Shown in pieces: positions 7,004-14,723 of a stretch of DNA of 26,026 nt (its first letter is position 1; the number at the start of each line of letters is the position of its first letter). The DNA lies in the NCBI GenBank assembly GCA_964461265.1, contig CAYWTS010000030.1, forward strand, positions 1 to 26,026, in the 5' to 3' direction. A program made the position numbers and the translations under genes. This DNA is from CAYWTS01 sp964461265. Its GTDB lineage: Bacteria; Bacteroidota; Ignavibacteria; Tepidaquicellales; OLB5. Below the pieces are notes generated by a model. It saw only the letters and a program-made list of their open reading frames with translations, was not told where the DNA came from and searched no databases.

Positions 7004-8515
7004 TTATTTCCCTTCGGGTTTATTATTCATCATTGCTTCAAGCTTTTTTATCTGGTCTGCTGCATCCTGATTTTCGGGATCAAGCTCAAGAACTTTTTTA
7101 TAAGCTTCAATTGCTTCCGTTTTCCGTTTTGCAGAAGCGTGGCAGTTGCCTATCCATAACCACGCAGAAGCATAATTAGGATCCAATTCTGCGCTTTTCA
7201 GGAACTGAATAATGGCATTATCGAAATCGCTGAGATAGAAAAGTGCAATGCCTTTGTACATATACGGTCCAAGGTTACTCATTCCCAGTTCTATGGCTTT
7301 GGTAAAAAAGGGAACCGACTCTGAATACTGCTGGTTTTTAAAATAAGCTTTACCAAACTCAAAATAAGTTATCTCATATAATGAATCCAATGCAATAGCT
7401 TTCTTATAAAGTTCGAACGCCTTTTCGAACTCTTTCTTTTCTACATTTAATTTAGCTTTATTAACGAGGTCTTCCGGATATAAATCCGATTCCGGTACTT
7501 TATTAAAATATTCTTCTGCTTTATCAAATTCTTTTCTCGCTATATAGACATTGGCTTTCAATATGTTTGCTTCATTGTTTTTAGGTTCAATCTTTAAAAC
7601 TTCGTCAAGAAGTTTCAGGGCTTCATCATATTTTTGCATTGCAATGAGAACTTTAGCATAGTAAATGTTACCTCTCACAGAACCGGGTACAAGCTGTGAA
7701 TATTTTTTGTAATCTTCAAGGGCATACTCATATTTTTCACCCAGATAATATATTCTTCCTCTCTCAAAATATGCAGGTGCAAAATTAATGTCTGCTGTAA
7801 TGGCTTTAGTGAAATTTTCTATTGCGTCATTGTATTTTTTCTGCTTAAGCGAAATTTTACCCAGACCATATAATGCCGGTGCGAAATTGCTTTTCAGGTT
7901 CAATGCTTCTTTATAATTTGTTGCAGAAGGTTCAAACGCACCTCTTGTAAAATAAGCATCTCCAAGTCCTGTATAAATCAGCGGGTTTTTGTTATCGTAA
8001 ATCTTAGCCTGTGTAAGTGAAGTTATAGCTTTATCAATTTTACCATCTGCTATAAAATTCTCAGCTTCTCTGGAAAGTATTTCAATTATTAAATTTACCT
8101 CTTCTCTTTCAAGCTGGTCGGATGTTTTACTCAAGGGAAGGTATTTCTTAGCTTTGTTAAAATAAGATGCAGCTTCGGAATATCTTTTGGTTTGTGTATA
8201 GATTTCACCAATGTAAGAATATGCTTCAGGACGTTCATCATCAATTTTAATAGCTGTTTTAAGATACTTCTCAGCATCAGTAAGCGAACCTGTTCTTAAC
8301 AGTGCAATACCATAATACAAGTTTCCGTCATATGAGTCTTTTTCATCTTTAGTAACAGCAGATTTCAGATATGTTAAGGCAGAAACGTAATCACCCCGTG
8401 TTACAGCTTCTATACCTTTTTTAAGATTGTCCTGTGCTGCAATGGTACTGCTGACTATCAGAACTATAAGTGCTGCGAAAGCAAGTTGTCTCGGTATAGT
8501 GAATGTTTTCATCAT
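7004..8515 (-). CDS. Secreted or periplasmic TPR-repeat protein
   Basis: The 503-residue protein has a signal peptide at about 1-27 (hydrophobic LAFAALIVLIVSSTIAAQ, likely cut near AQ-DN). It is then almost entirely made of tetratricopeptide repeats of about 34 residues, at least ten of which are recognisable. Clear examples are EAYSYIGEIYTQTKRYSEAA, PALYGLGKISLKQKKYNDAI and ASAWLWIGNCHASAKRKTEA. Such scaffolds mediate protein-protein contacts; no enzymatic domain is present. It starts 4 nt after the stop of the PstS-like lipoprotein gene and lies in the tonB run, so it probably assists an envelope process with those proteins. A second ATG directly follows the first, making the start ambiguous by one residue. 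Confidence 0.88.
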   Translation of the reverse strand: MMKTFTIPRQLAFAALIVLIVSSTIAAQDNLKKGIEAVTRGDYVSALTYLKSAVTKDEKDSYDGNLYYGIALLRTGSLTDAEKYLKTAIKIDDERPEAYSYIGEIYTQTKRYSEAASYFNKAKKYLPLSKTSDQLEREEVNLIIEILSREAENFIADGKIDKAITSLTQAKIYDNKNPLIYTGLGDAYFTRGAFEPSATNYKEALNLKSNFAPALYGLGKISLKQKKYNDAIENFTKAITADINFAPAYFERGRIYYLGEKYEYALEDYKKYSQLVPGSVRGNIYYAKVLIAMQKYDEALKLLDEVLKIEPKNNEANILKANVYIARKEFDKAEEYFNKVPESDLYPEDLVNKAKLNVEKKEFEKAFELYKKAIALDSLYEITYFEFGKAYFKNQQYSESVPFFTKAIELGMSNLGPYMYKGIALFYLSDFDNAIIQFLKSAELDPNYASAWLWIGNCHASAKRKTEAIEAYKKVLELDPENQDAADQIKKLEAMMNNKPEGK

Positions 8516-8518
8516 TTT

Positions 8519-9466
8519 TTAATTTAATTGTATTATTTTCACCGGTTGTGTAACCGGAACAAGACCTGATTTAAGAATTACTTTTTGTCCGTCGTATCCA
8601 AGCATAAAGCTTATAAACCCGACAGATAAGTTCATGGAAAAATCGCGTGAAAAAATGTATGATTCCATTACAAGAGGATAAGATTTATCAGCAATGTACG
8701 CCTGGTAAAAGCCTATATATTCACCGTATGGCTTTCCGCTGAGGGAATCAACAGGGGCTATTTTTAACGGTTTCACCGTTGTGTCAAGTGTATCCTGTGC
8801 TTTGGTTATCCAGCTCATTGAAACATATCCGATGGCAAATTTATTATTTCTGATTTCGTCAAGCATCTGCGTTGATGTACTGCATACTGTATTTGACTTT
8901 GCAAATTCACCGCCAACCAGAACACTGCTCCTGAAAAAATCGTGTGTGGATGAATTCTTTCGTGAAATAAAAACTTTAATCCTGCCTTGCGGAAGATCCT
9001 TATTCATACCCTCAAGATCTGCCCAATCGGTTATTTCCCCTGTGAAAATCTTTTTAATTTCCGTTAAGTCTGCCAGCTTAATCGGGTTTTGCGGATTAAC
9101 AATTATGCCAATACCGTCAAGGCAAAACAAATTCTTCTTTATATCAATTTTATTTTGAGCAATTACATCCTTTTCTTTCTGGGTAAAATCACGGCATGAA
9201 ATTATTGTTTTGCTGTCACCGTTGATAAAATCTGCCGTTACTTCACTGGAGGTCTTTACCACCAGGTTCAGCTTGGCATCTTTGTTCAGACGCATGAATT
9301 CATCTCCTGCTTTCTTAATGACAGGAGCAATATTTTCGTCAACCTCTACGGTAATTTCACCTGAAGTGGATACCTGTTTTATTTTAGTATAATCACAGGC
9401 ATAAAGCAATAAAGCTGTTAATAGTATAAGTGAAAGTAAATATTTTGAGCATCGTTTACCCGTCAT
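8519..9466 (-). CDS. PstS-like substrate-binding lipoprotein
   Basis: The 315-residue lipoprotein has a signal peptide ending in the lipobox LLLYAC (lipidated Cys24). The mature part is a type II periplasmic-binding fold of the PstS/PBP-like family: an opening strand GEITVEVDENIAPVIKKA, KIFTGEITDWADL typical of phosphate-binding homologues, SRKNSSTHDFF, FAIGYVSMSW, and the closing sequence GQKVILKSGLVPV. In homologues this fold binds phosphate or related anions. No pstCAB genes are in the window; it lies instead between tonB and a TPR gene, so a role separate from classical phosphate import is likely. It overlaps the small membrane-protein gene by 11 nt. Confidence 0.85.
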   Translation of the reverse strand: MTGKRCSKYLLSLILLTALLLYACDYTKIKQVSTSGEITVEVDENIAPVIKKAGDEFMRLNKDAKLNLVVKTSSEVTADFINGDSKTIISCRDFTQKEKDVIAQNKIDIKKNLFCLDGIGIIVNPQNPIKLADLTEIKKIFTGEITDWADLEGMNKDLPQGRIKVFISRKNSSTHDFFRSSVLVGGEFAKSNTVCSTSTQMLDEIRNNKFAIGYVSMSWITKAQDTLDTTVKPLKIAPVDSLSGKPYGEYIGFYQAYIADKSYPLVMESYIFSRDFSMNLSVGFISFMLGYDGQKVILKSGLVPVTQPVKIIQLN

Positions 9467-9674
9467 CCCGGTTCTTTCTTTTATTTCTCGATTTAAAATA
9501 TGTGTTCACTGCCCTGAATACTCCGTAAATTATTAAAAGTGTTCCAAATGAATACTTTAACGAACTATTGCTCAGGAAATATTTATTTGCAGAAAAGATG
9601 TTGCTTAAAATAAGAATTCCCATCACCGTAAAGATGAGGGAAATTAAATAAGCAAAGTAATTGTAGAACTTCAC
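9456..9674 (-). CDS. Small two-helix membrane protein in the tonB operon
   Basis: The 72-residue protein has two hydrophobic segments (about 8-29 and 40-60) and a basic C-terminus (KSRNKRKNRDDG), which by the positive-inside rule lies in the cytoplasm. The start codon is GTG at 9674. Its 3' end overlaps the PstS-like gene by 11 nt, and its start is 31 nt downstream of tonB, which supports it being real despite its size. I cannot assign a family. A small helper for the TonB or lipoprotein partners is an inference from position only. Confidence 0.68.
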   Translation of the reverse strand: MKFYNYFAYLISLIFTVMGILILSNIFSANKYFLSNSSLKYSFGTLLIIYGVFRAVNTYFKSRNKRKNRDDG

Positions 9675-9705
9675 AAAGCGATTGTGTAACTAAGTAATTC
9701 TTTTA

Positions 9706-10512
9706 TTAATTTTTTAACTGAAAATTAAAAGGAACTGTAACTTCTACTTTAACAGGCTTACCATTTTGCAAGCCCGGAGTAAACTGCAAATTCATAGCTT
9801 TATCCATTACCTCGGAATGGAATACTTCAGGTCCGGAAACAATCCTTACTTTCAATACGCTGCCATCTGGACCTACAACAACCTTAGCTATAACTTTACC
9901 TGATACCCCTGCTTCACGCGCAATTTCTGGATATTTCATAGATGCCCGCACCTGGGCAAGATTTACACACTCCGGCGGCTTTTCAACTTCAAACTCTTTA
10001 TAAATTTCCTTCTTTACTTCTTCTTTTTCCTTCTTCTCTGTTTTTTCTATTGTTTTTTCCTCAACTTTTGTTGTAGTTGTACCAAGTACGAATTTCCCGG
10101 TATCTCCAACACTCGACACGGGAGTCTTGATTTGCTCAAGCTCTTCCTGTGTTTTAATAGTTTGTTCCTGTGCTTTTTCTTTTGCAACAGGTTCCGGTTC
10201 AAGTGCCGTCAGGTCTTTGGGCGGTGCCGATAGTATCTCCTCTAATGGTTTTGGAGGAGGTGTATCTTCATCGGTTGCCGAAGGCGGCGGCTCGAGGTCT
10301 GTTACCGTGATAATTCTCTGCTGCTGTTGTTTCTTTACATTTTCCTCAGCCCTGGCTTGGATGTAAAGAATACCTACGTAAACGAAAATAACAACTAAAT
10401 GCGCAACTACGGCAAATATCAGCCCGCGCGAAAGAAATCTCTGGTATCGTTTCTTTAGCTCCGATGCTCCATAGTCGGTTGTTTGCAGTATTTGTATGTT
10501 ATCGGTTACCAT
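9706..10512 (-). CDS. tonB: Energy transducer TonB
   Basis: The 268-residue protein has the classic TonB layout. A cytoplasmic N-terminus is followed by one membrane anchor (about 31-52), then a Pro/Glu/Lys-rich periplasm-spanning region (about 74-180, with PPPSATDEDTPPPKP and alternating Lys/Glu runs). The C-terminal TonB domain (about 185-268) contains MKYPEIAREAGVSGKV, VVGPDGSV and VKVEVTVPFNFQL. It transmits proton-motive force from an ExbB/ExbD motor to outer-membrane receptors. No exbB or exbD lies next to it in this window, and the upstream neighbour is an unrelated EthD-like gene. GGAG lies 8 nt before the ATG. It is the first gene of a closely spaced six-gene run. Confidence 0.92.
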   Translation of the reverse strand: MVTDNIQILQTTDYGASELKKRYQRFLSRGLIFAVVAHLVVIFVYVGILYIQARAEENVKKQQQQRIITVTDLEPPPSATDEDTPPPKPLEEILSAPPKDLTALEPEPVAKEKAQEQTIKTQEELEQIKTPVSSVGDTGKFVLGTTTTKVEEKTIEKTEKKEKEEVKKEIYKEFEVEKPPECVNLAQVRASMKYPEIAREAGVSGKVIAKVVVGPDGSVLKVRIVSGPEVFHSEVMDKAMNLQFTPGLQNGKPVKVEVTVPFNFQLKN

Positions 10513-10585
10513 GATTTTACTCCGTGTTTTATCTTATTATTTATACAAGAACCGGTATAAATATGTTCCCATAATCAGGCGATTT

Positions 10586-10631
10586 AAAAACCGCATTTTA
10601 TGGTGTATTCACCCTTTTTTATGCGGTTTTT
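10586..10631. terminator. Bidirectional hairpin between the EthD-like gene and tonB
   Basis: AAAAACCGCAT (10586-10596) pairs with ATGCGGTTTTT (10621-10631) as a perfect 11-bp outer stem, with a small inner stem GGTG/CACC. Either strand ends the stem with a T-run, so it could terminate in both directions. It lies about 235 nt beyond the EthD-like stop codon. The remainder of 10513-10866 is AT-rich and shows no gene. Confidence 0.5.
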
Positions 10632-10866
10632 AATACATATTAAGCAAAAAAATCCTTTCCTGAATATGCATAATAGAAAAAAAAGAACTTAAAAACAATT
10701 TAGTAATTAATTATAAAATAATGAATTTTAAAATAATGAATCAAAAATATAACTAAACTGCAAAGCAGAGTGCAGGAACTCTTGTATTAGTTCATGATTT
10801 ATAAACACCTGATATATTTGTTTTCAATTCTTAGTAACAATCTCGGAGAGGGAAGACCTGGTGAGT

Positions 10867-11166
10867 TTACACTACTTCACCGGTCATCATCATAACACTA
10901 TCTTTTGCAAAACTCATCAAATCTCGTGCTGCTGTCTTGCCTTCGGGTGATGCCATGCCTTCGTTCATTTTATCTATGCTTTCGTAATACATTTCAGCCA
11001 TAAGAAAAAATTTGCTTTCAGCACCTGGCAAACCAGAAAGACGGCTTACCTCTGTTTTTATCAGTCCCGGTATCTTTGCAACCAGCGGCATGTGGACTCC
11101 GAAGTAATGTTTTTCGAAATCTTCCTGGTTTTCAGGTTTTTTGTATAATGCAATAAGCTTAACCAT
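10867..11166 (-). CDS. EthD-family protein
   Basis: The 99-residue protein fits the ferredoxin-like dimeric alpha/beta-barrel family EthD throughout: VKLIALYKKPENQEDFEKHY, then HMPLVAKIPGL, FFLMAEMYYES and a C-terminal part with a SPEGKTAARDL-type helix. These small proteins occur in breakdown pathways and many uncharacterised settings, where they may bind or transform small hydrophobic molecules; the specific role here is unknown. It is probably monocistronic. AGGAGG lies about 15 nt before the ATG, rather far, with no closer in-frame start. A repeat-rich spacer precedes it and a hairpin follows. Confidence 0.85.
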   Translation of the reverse strand: MVKLIALYKKPENQEDFEKHYFGVHMPLVAKIPGLIKTEVSRLSGLPGAESKFFLMAEMYYESIDKMNEGMASPEGKTAARDLMSFAKDSVMMMTGEVV

Positions 11167-11224
11167 AATTTTATAAAATTCCCTCCTTTAAAAAATTGTT
11201 AAGGACCAAAGGAAACTCCTTGTT

Positions 11225-11375
11225 AAAGTTCAAAATTCAAAGTTCCAATTTCCAAGTAAATCCCAAGCTCAAATCATTTAATACAAAATTATTCAAAAGT
11301 GAGTTTCCAGATATAAAAATCTATTTAAAATTTGGAATTTGAACTTACTTTGAACTTTGGGCTTTGGAATTTGAA
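11225..11375. repeat. AT-rich imperfect inverted/direct repeats
   Basis: The left arm (11225-11256) is an imperfect reverse complement of the right arm (11330-11360), about 30 bp each. The right side also carries TTTGGAATTTGAA twice (11331-11343 and 11363-11375). It lies between the L,D-transpeptidase gene's 3' end and the EthD-like gene's 5' end. No gene is present. Confidence 0.55.
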
Positions 11376-11385
11376 ATTTAATACA

Positions 11386-12480
11386 CTATCTGTTTGGCGG
11401 AAAGTAAGGTAATATTCCCTCCTTATTGAATGCAAGCTTATTCACAAGTTCTTCATCGACCTCAATGTTTGTATCATCCTCTAGCTGCTCATCAGTTTCA
11501 ATGCCAAGATAGCCGGCAAGCGAAGTATCAAGATTCTCGGAAATATTAAGCTTGTTAAGAACATTATAGGTGTAAAACCTGTCATACTTACCGAGGAACC
11601 TCATTACTGCTATTGGCATCATTTGCCTCTCAGGTATTTTATCCGAATTGCCGATATTAAAACCGTTCCTGGGAATAATTTCCGAATTAATTACAAACCT
11701 TTTAGGCGGCTCCATAAAATACCTGCCTGAATATAAACTGTATAGATTGTAAGCAAGCATTTTCATAGTCTCATTTTTGTCATAATGATTAGTATCGGTA
11801 TATCCTTCCGGCGTAAAAGCAATTACCCTTGCAGTATTACCAAAATGCACAAGAACTATAGTACCAATATCACACTCTTTGAAAAGAACCTTAGCATCAT
11901 CATTCCTCATTCTAATGCAGCCGTGAGAAGAAGGCCTGATTCCGAGATTGGCATAATAACCCGTACCAGCCAGTCCATGAAAACCGATTCCCATATTAAA
12001 TGGCATGAAATAAAACATTTTTGCATTGTTGAATTGTGATGATAGGTGAACTTCCTCTTTTAGAAATATTGTAAATAAACCGGGTCTCGATTCTATGCTT
12101 TTACTCAGGTAACGGTTTCCTGTAGAAACAGGATAAGTTTTTAACCTACCATCCCTATAATGAACATACAGCATTTGTCTGTCTACACGCAGTTCAAGAT
12201 ATAGGTCTCTATCTGTATAAACTGTATCCCGGAGATTATAAGCAAATTCCTCGGGCATAAGTAGAGCGGAAATGTTTAATTTGGGGAGGCTGTTTGAATC
12301 ATAAGTATCATAGCTCATTATTGCCTCTTTAAATTCAACCGGTATCTGGTTCCTGTATAAAGTTAAACCAAACAGAAACAACACCCCAGCAAGAACAGGA
12401 AAAATGAAAACATAGAATCCCTGCTGGGGTTGTGAAATATTCTGTTTAATATAGCTTTTATTTAAGCAATTATCGGTCAA
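11386..12480 (-). CDS. L,D-transpeptidase (YkuD domain), membrane-anchored
   Basis: The 364-residue protein has a single N-terminal membrane anchor (about 22-41) and a YkuD catalytic domain at about 90-205. The conserved His168 (GFHGLAGTG) and the SHGCIRM motif with nucleophile Cys188 and His186 are intact. Such enzymes form or edit 3-3 cross-links in peptidoglycan, or attach proteins to it, on the outer face of the inner membrane. About 150 C-terminal residues follow the catalytic domain (containing MEPPKRFVINSEIIPRNGF) and match nothing I recognise. The start codon is TTG at 12480; no ATG occurs before residue 55, which lies beyond the anchor. It follows the citrate synthase gene by 9 nt. 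Confidence 0.86.
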   Translation of the reverse strand: MTDNCLNKSYIKQNISQPQQGFYVFIFPVLAGVLFLFGLTLYRNQIPVEFKEAIMSYDTYDSNSLPKLNISALLMPEEFAYNLRDTVYTDRDLYLELRVDRQMLYVHYRDGRLKTYPVSTGNRYLSKSIESRPGLFTIFLKEEVHLSSQFNNAKMFYFMPFNMGIGFHGLAGTGYYANLGIRPSSHGCIRMRNDDAKVLFKECDIGTIVLVHFGNTARVIAFTPEGYTDTNHYDKNETMKMLAYNLYSLYSGRYFMEPPKRFVINSEIIPRNGFNIGNSDKIPERQMMPIAVMRFLGKYDRFYTYNVLNKLNISENLDTSLAGYLGIETDEQLEDDTNIEVDEELVNKLAFNKEGILPYFPPNR

Positions 12481-12489
12481 AAGTTGAGA

Positions 12490-13764
12490 TTAATCTTTTG
12501 CAGCTTTCTCCAGCCAATCAAGTGTAACCGATTTGGGCCTGGTAATAGGTAACCCCATCGCCCTTGCCAAAACTAATTGCGAACAAATACCAATAGCTCT
12601 TGATACACCAAACAAAACAGTATAATACTCGAACTCTGTAATACCGTAATGGTATAATAACGCACCTGAACCTGCATCAACATTGGGCCACGGGTCTTTT
12701 GCCTTACCCTGTTCTATCAGAAGTCTTGGCACAATATTAAACAATTTATCAACAACAAGTATCCTGCTGTCATTCGGGAAATGTTTCTTTCCGAATTCTA
12801 AAAATGCAGTAAATCTAGGGTCGGTAACCCTAAGCACTGCATGTCCGTAGCCCGGAATTACCAGTCCTTTATCGAGCCTCTCCTTTGCAAAAGCCGTAAG
12901 CTGCTCATCTGTAGGTGCACCGCCAAAATGGTCTACAATATCAAGTACAAATCTCAGGCATTCCTGATTTGCCAGTCCGTGCAAAGGTCCGGCAAGTCCG
13001 TTCATGCCTGCTGCCAGTGCATAGTAAGGATCCGATAACGCTGAACCGACTGTGCTCGAAGTGAATGCACTTACATTACCGCTTTCATGGTCGGTGTGAA
13101 GCACCATATACAGTCTCATCATATTATAGACTTCTTCATTCTCTTCAAGCCCAAGCATATGGACATAGTTTGCTGCCCAGTCTAACTTGGGATTTGAGGG
13201 GATCAATTCACCCTTACCGAACTTAATCCTGTAAATACCCGATGCAATTGCCGGCAGCTTTGCTATCAGATCTAGTGAGTCTTCAAGGGTATATTCCCAG
13301 TAAACATCTTTTTTCATCCCCTTATCATACTCGCGTCTGAATTTAGATTCTGTTTCAAGTAAAGTGATTGCTGCACTAAACAGAGCCATAGGGTGTGCTT
13401 CTTTCGGTGCATTCTTAAGAAATGTCCAGATATAGCCCGGTACTTCTGAACGGTTATTCATCTCTTGCTTAATATCCGCCAGTTGCTCCTTATTAGGCAG
13501 TTCACCGGTTAAAAGTAAAAAAAGAATTTCTTCGGGCAATTTATCTGTTAGCTCTGCAACCGGGATTCCGCGGATTATTAAACCCCTGTCAAGTGCAACC
13601 TCTGATGTATCACATACCAGCGACTTGACCCCTCTCATCCCGCCAAGCACCTGTTCAATTGAAACATCTGATACAGACTTTTTGCCGTGTTCTTTTCCCA
13701 AGTCTCGAACTCTGTTACGTAAATTCGGAACTTGAGATGCAATGGTTTGCTTTATTACGCTCAT
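12490..13764 (-). CDS. gltA: Citrate synthase, eukaryotic-type
   Basis: The 424-residue enzyme condenses oxaloacetate and acetyl-CoA to citrate, entering the TCA cycle. Active-site residues are intact: His262 (GPLHGLANQE), His308 (PGYGHAVLR) and Asp363 (NVDAGSG), corresponding to His274, His320 and Asp375 of the pig enzyme; HTDHESGN is at 223-230. The long N-terminal domain (VSIEQVLGGMRGVKSLVCDT) and the motif spacing place it with the mitochondrial-like group found in several FCB bacteria rather than the hexameric Gram-negative type. The usual NVDAHSG reads NVDAGSG here. It is followed after 9 nt by the L,D-transpeptidase gene; 161 nt upstream separate it from trmB. Confidence 0.95.
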   Translation of the reverse strand: MSVIKQTIASQVPNLRNRVRDLGKEHGKKSVSDVSIEQVLGGMRGVKSLVCDTSEVALDRGLIIRGIPVAELTDKLPEEILFLLLTGELPNKEQLADIKQEMNNRSEVPGYIWTFLKNAPKEAHPMALFSAAITLLETESKFRREYDKGMKKDVYWEYTLEDSLDLIAKLPAIASGIYRIKFGKGELIPSNPKLDWAANYVHMLGLEENEEVYNMMRLYMVLHTDHESGNVSAFTSSTVGSALSDPYYALAAGMNGLAGPLHGLANQECLRFVLDIVDHFGGAPTDEQLTAFAKERLDKGLVIPGYGHAVLRVTDPRFTAFLEFGKKHFPNDSRILVVDKLFNIVPRLLIEQGKAKDPWPNVDAGSGALLYHYGITEFEYYTVLFGVSRAIGICSQLVLARAMGLPITRPKSVTLDWLEKAAKD

Positions 13765-13925
13765 TATTTTTTTATATAAATTTTAAAATTAGTTAATTAA
13801 AAGCTTACTAATATATTCAGACAACCATAAATTAAAAAGGATAAATGAATTGGAGATTGTTTTGAAATCACTATTTTCACCTAGAAACAAGCATATGGAA
13901 ACAATATATATTTATGCAAATATGC

Positions 13926-14642
13926 TTAAAATATTGTTTTTTTCCAGCAAATCATACGCCTTACGGTAATATTTTTCTTCCTGCAAAACTCCTCCTGGTT
14001 TGTTTTTACGGGCAGATTCCAGTCTTTTTCTTCAATATAACTGTACTCAAATTTTTTATTCTCTTCAATTATTTTTTTATGGTATAGTTCAGCGTCTTCA
14101 ACATCTGTCATAATGTAAAGCAGCCCTTCGGATTTTAAAACTCTTTCAAATTCATCCAGAATTTCATACGAAAATGCCCGTCTTTTATTGTGTCTTTTTT
14201 TTATCCAAGGATCGGGGAAGAGATAAAAAATTTTCTGAATCGACCCCGTTTCTATAAAACCAAGACCATTTACTATGCTGTACCAAATTACACCGGCATT
14301 CGGTATCTTCTCACAGTGTATAATGTTTTTTATCCATTCCACTGCCGGTTTCCTTATTTCAAGTCCCAGAATATTTTTATCAGGAATTTCAAGTGAATAC
14401 TCAATCAGGAATTTTCCAAGCCCGCAGCCTATATCAAGATAATCAGGAGGATTACCGTTTGCAAAAAAATCGGGCCAATGTATAGAACCGGGAACATCGG
14501 GATAATATGTTTGAATCTTTAGCTCACTGTACGGCTTAAAATACAGGTGGGGTCCGGCATGGTGGCGTATGCGGGGAAGAGGATATTTTGTAAAATCTAT
14601 TTTCTTCTTTTCATGCATCATTACGATATTAAAAGCCGTCAT
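13926..14642 (-). CDS. trmB: tRNA (guanine-N7-)-methyltransferase
   Basis: The 238-residue protein makes m7G46 in the variable loop of tRNAs using S-adenosylmethionine. The SAM-binding motif YLDIGCGLGKF (68-78), acidic loop GLEIRKPA (93-100) and the TrmB signature FPDPWIKKRHNKRR (142-155, Asp144) are all present. The N-terminal part is shorter than in the E. coli enzyme, as in many FCB homologues. The start is uncertain: ATGs at residues 1, 8 and 9 are possible and none has a close Shine-Dalgarno. A seven-codon leader ORF precedes it and its stop overlaps the first ATG. It lies 81 nt downstream of the ribonucleotide reductase gene on the same strand. Confidence 0.93.
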   Translation of the reverse strand: MTAFNIVMMHEKKKIDFTKYPLPRIRHHAGPHLYFKPYSELKIQTYYPDVPGSIHWPDFFANGNPPDYLDIGCGLGKFLIEYSLEIPDKNILGLEIRKPAVEWIKNIIHCEKIPNAGVIWYSIVNGLGFIETGSIQKIFYLFPDPWIKKRHNKRRAFSYEILDEFERVLKSEGLLYIMTDVEDAELYHKKIIEENKKFEYSYIEEKDWNLPVKTNQEEFCRKKNITVRRMICWKKTIF

Positions 14643-14662
14643 GCCCGGTTTTTGACAGACAT
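14639..14662 (-). other. Possible seven-codon leader ORF overlapping the trmB start
   Basis: The minus strand reads MSVKNRA and then TGA, with the TGA overlapping the trmB ATG as ATGA. AGGAGG (14685-14680) lies 17 nt before the leader ATG, longer than usual. It might allow re-initiation at trmB, or be chance. Confidence 0.25.
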
Positions 14663-14723
14663 AACGGCTAAGGAAATTTCCTCCTGTATAATCTATAACT
14701 TTATTATAATCCCGAATCTTAAA

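Noticed and set aside
10127..10366. 79-codon Ser/Gly/Cys-rich plus-strand ORF
   Set aside because: It is the antisense shadow of the Pro/Glu-rich region of TonB.
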